Assembly: GCA_003194525.1 (NCBI GenBank)
Contig: NBIV01000003.1
Span: 558,001-622,000 of the forward strand
Reading direction: 5' to 3'
DNA: 64,000 nt
Source: Gracilariopsis chorda
Lineage: Eukaryota > Rhodophyta > Florideophyceae > Gracilariales > Gracilariaceae
Below, one piece after another: positions 40,203 to 51,422 of the stretch; the first letter of the stretch is position 1, and each line of letters opens with the position of its first letter. Made by a program: the position numbers and the translations under genes. The notes beneath the pieces were generated by a model, which was given only the letters and a program-made list of their open reading frames with translations, searched no databases and was not told the origin of the DNA.

Positions 40203-42504
40203 TCAGTCTTCATGTACAGAAACGCTTTCAATACGAATGTCATCCAACGGTTTATCGCGCTTATCAGTTGGAGCACACTCAATCTGTCGCACGACGCCCA
40301 TTCCTTTTGTAACCTTGCCTATTCCCAAATATGCAAATCACCCATAATGATAGCAAGAAGGTCACATGTATGCATTTTTGAATGATTTTGAAGATAGAAT
40401 ACGAGCAGATCATGCGCGAGTTTTGTTTTGTTTGTGCGTGAGCAGAAGAAGGAATTTGGATGTATGCCAATAGTTAGTATCCTTTTTCTGTCTATATGCA
40501 GCATAAACAAAGGCGTAGTAATCTGTTGACTTGTGTCGGTGAGGCAGAAGACTTGATGAGACGTACCAAAAACAGTGTGCTTCCCATCAAGATGGGGACA
40601 CTCATCGCACGTGATGAAGAATTGCTAAGAACACCCATCCAAACAAAGCGTCAGTCAAGCAGCCAAACTAGCGAGAAGCAAAAAAAAAAAAAAAAAAAAG
40701 TAATACCAACAAGAGGGAATGAGTAGTAGCTTACCGATCCGTTTGTATTCGGTCCCGCATTTGCCATGGACAAAGTTCCAACTTGATGTTTCAAACTGTC
40801 ATCAAACTCATCATCAAATTCACCACCCCAAATGGACTCTCCCCCGGTGCCATCTCCAGCAGGGTCTCCCGTCTGAATCATAAAGCGGCGAATAACCCTA
40901 TGAAAGATCACACCGTCATAATACCCATTTCGAGCATGTGTAGTAAAGTTTTGCACCGTCTTCGGAACAAGATCGGCAAACAACTTGACACCAATGTCAC
41001 CTTCACTCGTGTGCAACGTAACGCGTTTTGGCAGCTGAATCGGACTGCCTGTGTCCTTCACTTGTTGGGCGACGTCATAATCCGACGAGGAGAGTAGTGG
41101 TTCATTCATAACATCTCTGGAGGTGGACTTTTGAGGGGCTGACGTGGATGCGATTCCGAAGAGAAAAATTCGCTGACTGTTGTACGCCGAGGCGACCAGT
41201 AGAGGTGGAATTTGTCTGCTGATGCCGTTGACGTCTTGCACGGTATCGGCAGGGCAGATTGAGACGTTTAGAAATCGATGGGCATGCTCGTTGAGGCCAA
41301 GAACCAATACGGATTGATTGGAAGCAATGTGCAGCATGTGCACGCCTAGCACGGTGGCATAAAAAATGTAGTGCCCCGTTTCATCAAAGATGACATTTGA
41401 AAAGAAGGCGGATAGCGGTTGTTGTTGTTGTTGCTGTTGTTGTTGTACTTGTTGTTCTTTTTGAAGAAGGCGTTCTTTTGCAAGTCGGGTTGCAAAAGCT
41501 GGTGAGTCACGTTGTAGGTGGCGGTAAAGGTCGAGATGATCTCGAACCAAAGTGCGTTGCAAAGTGGCAAGAGAAAGGTCAAGCACACGATGTCTGGTAC
41601 CGTCCAGAAAGCGAAACAGATGCAAGTGCGAGAATTGATCAGCGACAACAAAGTGCGACCCGGCCGGACTAACGCTCAACGAACAAACTGGCAGGCGCTT
41701 CTTGGCAAAGTAGAAAAGGTGAGTGCGCAATTTGGAGCGGAAGCGCAGCTGAGGAAGATCGGTACACACTTGAAATTGATGCGATGAGCGCTGCTCAAGA
41801 CGCCAGTAGTCGATTGTGTAAGACTGGTCGATTGAGATGACGACGTTTTGCGGGCGGTTATACACGGCGTGAAGAAGCGGTTTGTGGTGGGGGGTGAGGA
41901 GGTTATCGGCGCTGCGTTGTTGTAGCTCTGGCAGTGAGTATAGGGCTATTTTGGGGTTTTGCGCATTGGAGAGTACGGCCAGATTGATGCGGTTTATGGG
42001 GAGTTGCAGCAGAAGCGGACCCGGTGTAAAAGGTAAGGCGGCAATGTGTTGCAAATCATAGGCCGGCGATGTGAACAATTTGAGCGTTTGATCGGTTGCA
42101 CTTGTGGATAGAAGGGTGTGGGTTGTCGGGCAGAGTGATAGGGATGTGATGGGAGGTTTGTGAACCGAAAGGCGCTTGATGAAATGGAGTGACGGTGGAG
42201 GAGGAGGTGCGGGGGTGGAATGGAGGCGCGGAGAGGGCGGTGGGGTGGTTGAACGGGCCCAGAAGGTGAGAGAGGCATCTTTTGCAGCGGCGATGATGGT
42301 GGTGGGGGTTGTGAGAAGGTTGGTGGCGTGGTGCAGCAGCATGTACGATCGCTGGTACGCTTGTTGATTCGGAAGATGGGCGGGCGGTTTGTGGCGCTTT
42401 TGGACGGCGTTCGGCTTGCGCTTCTTTGGCGGCGGAGCGGCGACTGGGCCCAGCTGTTCCGACGACGAGGACGGCGACGGGGGCGCCGCGTGCGCGCCGC
42501 TCAT
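40203..42504 (-). CDS. PPWD1: PPWD1: WD40 plus cyclophilin peptidyl-prolyl isomerase
   Basis: Complement of join 40203-40318, 40567-40624 and 40735-42504; 647 aa, almost exactly the length of human PPWD1 (646). A basic nuclear signal (PPPKKRKP) precedes YQRSYM, where the WD40 domain begins. The cyclophilin domain starts at [16 protein letters not shown] and contains [23 protein letters not shown] then joins exon 2 ([20 protein letters not shown]) and exon 3 ([13 protein letters not shown]...). The active-site Arg/Phe/Gln residues are present. Introns are 110 nt (GTAAGC) and 248 nt (GTACGT, perfect TACTAAC at 40473-40479 on the minus strand). A poly-Gln run sits between the domains. PPWD1 belongs to late spliceosomal complexes in the nucleus. 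Confidence 0.93.
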
Positions 42505-43087
42505 GACGATGCGCAAGTGGAGCGTCGCGCAGCGGGCAAGAGCAGAGTTGGCGCGCGGCGGCTCGACGGGCATCAACGCGCAGCACAAGTTGGGGCGACA
42601 GCACGCGTGCACTGCACACGTCGTACACGTGGCCACTGCGAGCGCACTGCGAGCATGGCTGGCACCGGCGCGGCGGGTGAGCCGCCAGCGCGCGTCGGAC
42701 GGGGCAGCGTGACGTGGTGGCGGTCAGTGAACGGGTTTACAGCAGGAGCGTGTGGCGCCACAATTGGCGACGTGCGCTCTGCGGGAGCGCGCTGCGAACT
42801 GGCAGCTTAGCCGTTAACCGACGTCGGCGCGCCTTGAATTTCAGGGTTCAAAGTGACAGTTGATTGCGTTTACATGTACAACGGGGGGAGGCGGGGGGCG
42901 GTATCTCTAAGGGATGCCCATCTTACTATACTTGGTGTGCCCCCCTCTACGAATTGCGTTTCTGTGCTTGTGCTTCTGTTTCCACCGTTGGTAGTGACAC
43001 GACTGTTTGTACAGACGGATTGAGACGGATTGGCCTTCGAAAAAGAACAGCAAAAAAAAAAAAAAAACTATGGCTTGCTTAATCGGA
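42505..43087. other. PPWD1 upstream region
   Basis: GC-rich to about 42840, with ATTGG at 42763-42767. Then 42880-43087 is less GC-rich and holds the cyclin 3' end. No further gene seen. Confidence 0.4.
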
Positions 43088-43832
43088 TCAAGGTATCAAG
43101 TCGTCGATAGACGATACCGGCGAACACGGAGGAAGAGAGTGTACTCGTTGTTGATGCACTTTTTGTTGTGGCTCAGCACTGACAGCGTAGCCCATATTTC
43201 GCAGCCGTTCATGTAACACAAAGTACGAGGAGTCATGGCAGTGCAAAACGTGAGTCAACACGCGCTTCTCAAAGCGTTCAAACTGGTCAGTGCTGACGAC
43301 CAGTTCGAATTGAAGCATGTGCAGCATGTCGAGCTCCAGCATGTTGAGTTCGGCCACGTCCAGGCCGCCCACCTTGGCAAAGTGCGCGTTGTCGTACAGC
43401 ACGTCGTCCATCATCTTGGTGGCCAGCAGCGTGGCGGTCAGCAACAGACGATGCACGCTGAGCGCGTTGACGCACAGGTTGAGCGAGCGTTTTTGAGCGA
43501 TTTTATGCAGGTAGTAAAAGGCGACGATGAAAACGGAGCGAGAGCAGAATGCGTAGCGCGATAGACGACGTAGGTACTCGGACGGCGTTATTGACGGCGC
43601 CTGCAGAGCGTGGAATACGGACGGCTCTGAAGCGGGGTTTGGCGACGGTGATGATGATGATGATGATGAGGGTTGATTGCAAAGCTGTGGCGTTGCGGTG
43701 GCGCTGTTGGCTCGGATGTGAAGCGTCATGTAGCAGTCCAGGACGCTTATTAGAAGGTCGCAGCTGCTGAGACGCGGGACGGGTACGGCGGGGTGATGCG
43801 GCTTTGCGGGCGAGCACGGAGACACGTTATTT

Positions 43833-43867
<35 letters not shown>

Positions 43868-43957
43868 GCTGTTGCTGGCGGAGGTGACGGTGGATTGTTG
43901 GCGCGCCGCCGTGGAGTTGTGGTTGGCGGCGGCGTGTTTGGAGCGAGTGTACAGCAT
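43088..43957 (-). CDS. P/U-type (PHO80-like) cyclin
   Basis: 289 aa, ATG 43957. The N-terminus has low-complexity Ser and Asn runs (the (TTG)n at 43832-43872 encodes poly-Asn). The cyclin box spans ~125-245: ITPSEYLRRLSRYAFCS, FYYLHKIAQKRSLNL, SVHRLLLTATLLATKMMDD, then NAHFAKVGGLDVAELNMLEL and MLQFELVVS. The HRLL...KMMDD and AKVGG-x4-ELN-LE signatures are specific to PHO80/CYCU/CYCP cyclins, which partner Pho85/CDK-like kinases in nutrient or developmental control. The C-terminus is short and Ser/Pro-rich. There is no destruction box. Confidence 0.88.
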
Positions 43958-44058
43958 GGTGTGAGCAGCAGTAAGAGCGATGACACTGAAGGGGGGGGAG
44001 GGGGGATGGGGGAGTTGGAAGCGCTCAAGTAGGGCGAGGGCGAGGGCGAGGGCGAGGG
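43832..44058. repeat. Microsatellites in cyclin N-terminus and 5' UTR
   Basis: (TTG)n at 43832-43872 encodes poly-Asn in the cyclin. An (AGGGCG)n array lies at 44032-44058 upstream of its start. Confidence 0.75.
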
Positions 44059-44283
44059 TTCGGTTGCGCAAGAAGAAAGAAACAGACAGTGCTTGTAGCA
44101 GAGGGCGCAGAAGCGGCCAAGGGACGAAAACGAACGGCACGCAAGCAAAGGCGGCGCCACGTCGAGCGCGCGCGCCACAAAGCGCAACGCAGCGCGACGG
44201 CTACGCGGCGCCCACTGTAATGCGGCGGGACAGGGAATGGCAGCGCGCGTCACGCAGCCGCGCACTGTCAGCGACGCGCCGCC

Positions 44284-44387
44284 TCACGCGCGCACGCCGT
44301 ACACGTACGACAGCAGCAGCGCCGCCAGCGCCAGCGCCAGCGCCGGTGCCAGCGCGTGCATCGCGCCGCCGCTCCGCCGCCTCCGCC

Positions 44388-44423
<36 letters not shown>

Positions 44424-45229
44424 TGCGCGCGTGCTGCGCGCGCAGTCGACGTCGCATGCGCTGCACGCGCTCGCAGCCGCTCCGCACGCGGCGTGCCGCC
44501 CTCACCTCCGCCCGCCCCCCCCCCTCCACCACATCCGCTCCTTCTTCCTCCTCCTCCTCCTCCTCCTCCTCCTCCTTCTCGCTCTTCTCCCCCGCCCCCG
44601 CCCCCCCGCGCGCGCAGCGTACCGCGCGGCGCAGCGCCTCCACCTCCGTCTGAAGCGCGTCCAGTCGCGCGATCAGTCGCCGTCGCCCCTTGCTCGCTCC
44701 CCCCCCCTTCCCCACTCCGTTCTCGTGCTCCCGCTCTCGCTCTCCGCGCCGCCACCCCCCTCGCCAACGCTCATGGCCCTTCTCGCACTCGCAAACCCCA
44801 TCTCCGCCGCCCCCGCCCCCATGTCAACGCGCTCCGACTGCGCCCGTCTCGCCTTCGCACTCCTCCCCCCACCTCCTCCACCGTCCGCCTCTCTCACAAC
44901 GCGCCCTCCATCTCGCCCAAACGAACCGTCCTTCACAACCACACGCCGTTCCGCTTCGCCAATCGTCAACACCCGGTTCCCCCCGTGTGCAAAGTGCTCC
45001 CATTTCACCACCCCCTTCTCATCGCAAACCACGTACTTGTACTCCAACCGCGTCGGCACGCTCACTTTCACCCGTCTGCACCACAGCGGAAACGCCTTAG
45101 CTTCAAGAACCACCCCGCCTTGCGAAGCGTTCCACTTTCCAATCGCTGCGTCATTTCCCACAACAGCTACGCACTCCCCCACCGCGTCTGATCGTACTTC
45201 ACTTCAAACTCCACTTCGCATTCTCCCAT
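44284..45229 (-). CDS. Tail-anchored CBM20 starch-binding protein (two apparent frameshifts)
   Basis: Three minus-strand frames join if one G is added to each of two homopolymers (C5 on the plus strand at 45176-45180 and C9 at 44699-44707). The result is exactly 316 codons. From ATG 45229: MGECEVEFEVKYDQTRWG, then the CBM20 body (VAVVGNDAAIGKWNAS, FPLWCRRVKVSVPTRLEYKY, VVKWEHFAHGGNRVL) with both starch-contacting Trp positions. A Gly/Ser/Ala linker follows, then a coiled coil (RRRLIARLDALQTEVEALRR), poly-Glu, an Arg-rich stretch and a final hydrophobic helix (ALALALAALLLSYVYGVRA) at the extreme C-terminus, i.e. a tail anchor. The CBM20 would face the cytosol. It is analogous to animal STBD1 (glycogen anchor) with domain order reversed; in red algae starch is cytosolic. 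The function is inferred. Confidence 0.75.
44325..44577. repeat. GC-rich simple repeats within the CBM20 gene
   Basis: GCCAGC repeats near 44325-44350, (GACGCC)n near 44396-44425 and (TCC)n at about 44545-44577 encode Ala-rich, Ser/Ala-rich and poly-Glu stretches of the tail-anchored CBM20 protein on the minus strand. Confidence 0.8.
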
Positions 45230-45602
45230 CCTGCTTTTCACCTTACTGCGCCCACCTTCTGCGTCTGCCGCACGGCTTCAAGCCCACTTGCAACGGCAGT
45301 GTGAGGTGTGAGAGAGCTCTTCAACCTGCCCCTCACGGCTGTGCTGGTGCAGCGCTGCAGTAACCCAAGAACAGTGCTGACCGCTCATCCGTGCACCGTT
45401 GCACTATTTCTGCACCACCGACCATGTCACACGGCGCACCTTTCATACGCCATTCATAGTATGAGTTTCATACCGCCATTGTCACACACACACACACCCC
45501 AGAAACCGCCGCAAAGAACGCACAGCACAACACAACACAACACAACACAACGCACATTCTTTTTTTACACAACTAAATCTAAACTTTTGCATAAACCCCC
45601 AA
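45230..45602. other. Intergenic with simple repeats
   Basis: Contains (CA)n at about 45484-45498 and (ACAAC)n at about 45524-45552; otherwise the CBM20 promoter side and the 3' end of the next gene. Confidence 0.5.
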
Positions 45603-46610
45603 TCACCGTTGACGCCAATTCGCCACTTCATTCCACCGTCCCACTCGTTCACCGCGTGCAGCTCCCCAACCCAAACCCACATCCCTGCCCACGCGCACCC
45701 CCTTCTTCAAATGCACCGCAGCTCCATTCGAATAAAACTCAACTTCAACATCCCATCGATCAACATATCGTCGAATCTCATCGTACAAACCATCCTCCTC
45801 ACTCCCGCCCATGCCAACTCCTCCTCCTCCTCCACCCCACCCTCCAGTGCCCAAATCATCAAACAGTCGATGAATCATGTCATGTAACACACCTTCAGAA
45901 ACATGGTCTTCTCCAACATGTCGTTTCTGACCGGCCACAATCCTCATTTCACTCCACGGCTGTTTCATCAACGCTAGAATCGATACAAGAGCATCGCGCT
46001 CAGATAAGCGATGTAAATCCAGCTCTCCCCATTTCTTAAACCATTCCCCTGCACTAGACCGCAACATAAAACTCAGACTCTTTCTCAAGCTCGCCAATGA
46101 ATACGACACCCGATATTCATCCCGTTCCGTGTACCGTCTTCTATCCGAAAGTTCATCACGTAACACACCCAGTTCTCTTTGCACTTGTAGAAAGCCTTCG
46201 TATGTACGGCCCCATTCTCCGATCCAAAACTCCTTCACTGAACACGTTCGCTTTTCAAATCGTTCTACGAATGATGCCGCTTGCTTTAAGCGTCGTTCTT
46301 TCTGCATTTCATATTCTTCAATTGCATCCGAGAAACGTCGATTTGAACCTTGTCTCAGTCGATTTCCAGCCCTTCCTAAAGGCTCAATCAAGAGGATTTC
46401 AGGCGCTATGCTTCGAGCTCGTGCGCGTGGTCTTCCTGGCGTTCCATGACCTTGAAGGATTACCAACGCGTCATAGCACTGGGGATACAATCCTGAATAC
46501 TTGTGCAAAACCTTTTCGATTACCTCTTGGGGGTGATCAAAGATGAGCTTCAAATACGCTCTGTTTCGTCGTTGTTCCTTGGTCTCCGATTTGTCTCCAA
46601 ATAGTAACAT
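45603..46610 (-). CDS. Unknown protein
   Basis: 335 aa, ATG 46610, single exon. It is rich in Arg/Glu and mostly helical: FDHPQEVIEKVLHKYSGLYP near the N-terminus, then a basic stretch (RPRARARS), a helix pair (RLKQAASFVERFEKR, SLASLRKSLSFMLRSS), a Gly-rich loop (GGWGGGGGGVGMGG) and a final DRWDVEVEFYSNGAAVHLKK segment. No signal peptide, TM helix or known motif is visible. Codon use matches neighbouring real genes and there is no competing ORF of comparable quality. Confidence 0.55.
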   Translation of the reverse strand: MLLFGDKSETKEQRRNRAYLKLIFDHPQEVIEKVLHKYSGLYPQCYDALVILQGHGTPGRPRARARSIAPEILLIEPLGRAGNRLRQGSNRRFSDAIEEYEMQKERRLKQAASFVERFEKRTCSVKEFWIGEWGRTYEGFLQVQRELGVLRDELSDRRRYTERDEYRVSYSLASLRKSLSFMLRSSAGEWFKKWGELDLHRLSERDALVSILALMKQPWSEMRIVAGQKRHVGEDHVSEGVLHDMIHRLFDDLGTGGWGGGGGGVGMGGSEEDGLYDEIRRYVDRWDVEVEFYSNGAAVHLKKGVRVGRDVGLGWGAARGERVGRWNEVANWRQR

Positions 46611-46943
46611 TTGTTACCCTTTTATGGTTTGTGAACACGGCACGCCTTCTTCTCGGCTGATTTCTTGTCTCTTCTCAGAGCACGGCTTGTATTCTTTGAT
46701 TTGGGTGTGGTTTTCCACTTGTACTACAGTTTCAGAGAACGGCTTTGTCTTCGTAGACATCGGTTTAAACAAAACTGTTTTTTCCTGCAACAAATCCCTT
46801 CTTTGTAACAAAGAAACGACAAGAGTCAAGCGAAAGAGGAGACGATTCAAAGGGGGGGTCGGTGTACAAGCTTCTTTTTTGAGGGGCAGGCGATTGTCGT
46901 CTGTGGACAACATTCTGCGAAAAAGCCAAATAAAGGAACCTCG

Positions 46944-47482
46944 TTGAGCAAACAGGAAGTCCTTTCATGCATCTCATTTCTTTCGTTGGTTTCACAGATA
47001 TGTGATACGTCTGGCCCAAGTCTCGTGCGCAATGTCCAGTGTACAGCCTATACCAGTTTCATTGGCCAGGTGCGCATTGGCTACCCAGATAAGGACAAAA
47101 ACAGGATTTTGTTGGTGAAGGGAAGGAATAGAAGTGTGTACGTGCACAAATCTGAGTGGAGTTGGTCGGATGAGATGGCAGTGGAGTGCATAAAAGGCAC
47201 GGGAGAACATCGCGAGCATAGGATGTTATTGCGCATGAAGGCCCCGCCGAGGCATATTTTTTTGGTTTTATGATGAGTATTTTGTGTTGCGTCTTTCAAG
47301 GTGATATACGTAACAGGGTGCTGCTGTGAGAGAGGACGCAAGCTCTTGGGGAATCGTGTTGGTGTGCTTGCTAGCATGAGATTGGAGCGAGACGTGGAGG
47401 TCTATGTTCATGATTCGTTCGGGCCTCTTTTGTTTGCGACGCTTATTGGGCCGCGATTCTTTTTTGCTCTGGATTAATATAT
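46944..47482 (+). CDS. Candidate gene or remnant, model uncertain
   Basis: 46944-47273 is open and reads GYPDKDKNRILLVKGRNRSV and KSEWSWSDEMAVECIKG before a TGA. After GTCTTTCAAG at about 47300 a second open stretch reads VIYVTGCCCERGRKLLGNRV and DVEVYVHDSFGPLLFATLIG and ends at a TAA at 47482. Both look translated and could be two exons, but no standard donor is visible between them and there is no convincing ATG. Confidence 0.3.
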
Positions 47483-48180
47483 CTGGCCAACAAGGTATAC
47501 ATGTTTACATTGGTGTGAGACAGCAATTAGTTAGCTTGTTCCTTTTTTGCTACAGTTTTGATGCAACACAGGAGATGGTTGGCTTTCCAAGTCTTGAGGG
47601 AGACAGTCGGCACCGCGGTGTAAATAGAAACACCTTACGCGCCGGATCATAATAGCCAGCAGGAGAGGCGCATATAATTGGCGGTGACGCTGGGAGAACG
47701 CCTGTAAATATGTGGCAGTGAAGTACATTGGTGATTCAAAATGCGGAGGCTTCGCTTCATAACAAGCTTTGTTAACCGATACTAAACGATGGATGGAGGG
47801 GCCTCATTGGACAAAGACGATAGTAAGAGCAATGGTAAGTGAGATCAGAGAGCTACACGCTCAGGTGTTCAAAAAAGGCCAACAACACATGCGTAGAAGA
47901 AAGCTATACGGATAGACTCTCGGGACAAAGCTATTTTCAGGCAAACACGAAAGCAGCTCAGCTTATATTATGGCAACAAGTCAGGAACTTGAGTAAGATG
48001 CATCATCTCCTGCGACGTATCCTTTCTTCTCAGTGCTTACAAGGATGAGAAATACTCAGGTCGTTAGGTGGAAGAACAGTTGTGTGCATCGCAGCTTACA
48101 TCTTGAGCAGTTAGTAAATTGAGCAGCCTAGAAGGCTAGTCTTCACACGGAAACAGAAGACACCATTATGTTGCTGTTGT
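47483..48180. other. Intergenic
   Basis: Only short, unconserved ORFs. Confidence 0.35.
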
Positions 48181-50060
48181 ATATGGTCCTATTTCCGAAT
48201 ACGCCGTAGTGCTGCTTGGTAGCTCTCTCTATCCCATATCTAAACCGTACCATAGCGGTGGTTCTTCATCATTCTTGTAGCTAGGCATCTCAACTAAACC
48301 CATAGTTGCGACGCGGGAAGAACGCTTTATAAGAACCCTCACATTCCTGTGACACGTTCCTGGTTTCCATCGTTCGGTTGTAGTCGATGACTACGGCATA
48401 CCTCATCCTCCATTTGCAGCAGCCGTGATACGCTCACAGGCTAATACACCAAGACAGAAGCAAATCAATATCAAGTTTTGCAGGATGTCCGGACTCCGGA
48501 CCCTTTTCCATTTTTCTTCTTCGTCTTCTTCTTTATGGGCACAATTTACCTGATTACGGCATTGTGGTAGAATCTAACACTACAGGGGAGATTTTCATCG
48601 TCCAGCCCGCTAAACTCTATGTATTACCTAAGCTCCTCGGAAAAGAAAGATTTTCTCTGTCCCGTACTACCAATCTCTATTCATGTCCCCGGAATGTAGC
48701 TGATGACTGCTGCTTGCTCTCACCTTGCAGCAGCCGTGTTGCGCTCACTAGCTACTATCTCGGAACATTGCAAGATCAGCACCAAGCTTCTACGGGTAGA
48801 CCCGAGATCGGATCCATTTGGTTCTGACGCGGCTCGCCTTTTCCATCCTTTTCTCTGCTATTCCTTCCCTTTCCACCAGAGGACGTCAGCTAAGGGGCAC
48901 ACTACGACAAGGCGGATTCCACTGTGCCTCTGTTTCGGCAGCTAGAAGCAATAACGACGTTCTACCCACCCTTTCCTCTTTACCCTTGGCGATTTCGGGT
49001 AGTAAACGCGACTTAACACACGTGCTTTCCTTCGATCCTGGCGCAAGTTCCATAACCCTTTTCGCTACTCCTGCATACCGTCTCCTTCTTCCTTTCTTCC
49101 ATTTCTTCCATTTCTTCCATGCCTCCATCAGAGGACGCCAGCAGAGTGGCACACCTCAACAAGGCGGAATCCAATGTTCCTCGTTTGTTCCATCCGGAAG
49201 CATTGACAGTTGATTTGTTAGAGAAAGAAAATCTAACGAGTTACCAAGGGCAGTTTATGCAGCCTCAAGACTCTCATCGGCTGCTAGAGCGTTGCTCTTG
49301 TTGTCGTTCATATGCGGGTCGCTATCCAATCCGAATACACGGCAGGGTAATTTGATTTGCGTAGGAGTACTTCTCTCCACAAGTGCATCGAATGCTAAAT
49401 TCCGGAAAACGTACTCCATCACTTCTCCATTTCACTTCCTTTGACTGATTAGTTGGCACATATCGACAGATAGACGAAGGCAACTGGAGTGGGAAGAGTA
49501 TAAGAAAGATGTCCTGAAGGCGAATAGTACAGAGCAAAGTGTGCGACAACAGAACGGCGTAGAAACCCTGTCATTGCATTGCCGTCGCAGAAAGAGAAAG
49601 ACATAAATGTTCAAATCTTTGTTGTTATTGCAGTTTATGGGCCGTGTGTCCAGTTCCGAAAGCGCGGTAAGTCTTCTACATAAAGACGCCTTCTCTATCG
49701 AGGAAGGGCAGCACAAGCTCGGACCATTTTTGAGTATTGTACAAAGCATCCTTATTAGGTCTCTCGTTGAGATCTTGTTCGGTGCCGTAGCTTGAAGCGA
49801 TGCCATTTATAGTTCTAAGTAGAACGGCTCCAACTCACAAAAATAACCCTTCTCCACATTGGCGACCATCAAAAATATATTTCAATGCCCTGGTTCTGAC
49901 CTTTTCTATGTCGCTGTTTTTTCTTGGTTACTTGCTGGCCGCTATCCTAATTCCGAATGCACTGTAGTGTAGGTGGAGTCCCTTCCTTCCTCTCTGTGTC
50001 AAAGGCCAAGTTCTCCTAACATGCCCAGTCGCTGATCCATGTCCTTTTCCATTGAACGAA
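48181..50060 (-). mobile_element. Cluster of decayed LINE 3' ends
   Basis: The conserved 3' core (minus-strand form CTACRG-YRYATTCGGAATTRG) recurs at 48191-48209, 49326-49346, 49651-49670 and 49946-49966, each followed on the minus strand by CAA-rich tails. Upstream of the 49651 copy the minus strand reads QKWSELVLPFLDREGVFM and stops, aligning with the LINE C-terminus of copies A-C. Two diverged direct repeats are also present: gcagcagccgtg near 48416 and 48725, and agaggacgYcagc near 48887 and 49131. No intact element remains. Confidence 0.6.
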
Positions 50061-51422
50061 GGCCGGCCCATCTCAAAGCTGTTATCGCAATTGTGTGCCT
50101 GAAGTATTGTCTCTAGTTGTCCAGCAAATGCACAGGTTGCTGAAGCGGTCTGCTGAAAAAAATCTACGAACGTTAGGCATAAACCTGTTCAAGTCATGGG
50201 TAATACAAGCGGAAGGAGAATTCAGTTCCAAGTTTTTAGGCATATCAAACAATCTTTTGATGCAGGGTAACTATCTGGTTTGCAGATCACTGGCACGACT
50301 AGAAGTGACTGATTAGATGTGGCCTCTGTGCCACAGAGTCTGTGGCAGTAAAAAATAGCCAAAGTAATATTAATCTTAGATAAACTCAGTTCCGAACATT
50401 AGGGCTCCGACATGAAACGCGATGAATGAACTGCGAACTGAAGGGATTGCTAGAACCTTGTAACCTTTCGTGTTGAGTAGTGGCGCTGGCTTGCAACAAT
50501 GATGTTTTGTCACCACGAAGGTCGACTCTAAAGATACAACGTTGAGAAACGAACTGATAATGTGCACTGTAGGGAAGTTTTGGGCCACGAGAGTGGCTGA
50601 AAGCTTTCAATTGAGGTTGGCGAAACGTTTGACTGGAGGAGAGTTGGCGAACGGCCCACAAAGTTGTGTGGGATCAATCATCATCAGCTTATCGCTTCCC
50701 ATTCGAAGCGGTTGCGCGTCGAAAACTTCGAAAAGACACTTTTCAAAAAAGCGAAAATAAAAAGTTTCATCTTCGTCCTACAGTCACCCATATTTGAATT
50801 GATCCTACGCGACCAAAAAGCGACCAAGTTCACAGTTCACGCCAACAGAAACGCCGAAAACGAGGCGCCCTGCGACTGTGTGCGTCGCAAACGGCTTGAC
50901 CACACGCAACTCTCAACACTACTCCAAAAACCGAAGCACCAAAGTAATCCAGTGGATTCTCGACGCTAAACTTTTATACCCAACCTTCAATGCAGCAGCA
51001 TCTGCACTTTCGCTGCTGAAGCTAGAGCACTTATGCGCCTCTTCTTTTATGAAGTTCCAACTATTTGCCGCACTTGAACAACTCCGCCTCAGACGCGCTT
51101 TGCAAATACATCACGTCTTGTCCCTTTGTTTTGTTGACGCCACTAACAGCCCAACTCTTTTGATTGCTTTGCCGGCTCTCCTGTACTACGGGTATCGCTT
51201 CTGTTATCAAAGGAACACAAGCGCAGGGGCTACTATCCTATGTCACGTTGATCCATCGCGTTGCTCAACATACTTGAGAAAACCCGAAAACCGCACAATA
51301 CCCTTTCAGCTAACTATATATATATCATCTGAATGCACCAACTCCGCACTTTCAAGTCCACGCTCGGAAACTCTCCCACCACCCTAACGACTCCCATCAC
51401 AAACGAACTCAACCAGCGACCA
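50061..51422. other. Intergenic
   Basis: Short ORFs on both strands without recognisable families. A TATATATATA stretch at about 51316-51325 lies 100 bp upstream of the gene at 51423 and could be its TATA region. Confidence 0.35.

Noticed and set aside
43980-45363. Long plus-strand ORFs opposite the CBM20 gene
   Set aside because: They are Pro/Arg/Ser-rich shadows of a GC-rich minus-strand gene. The minus strand holds a recognisable CBM20 and a tail anchor.
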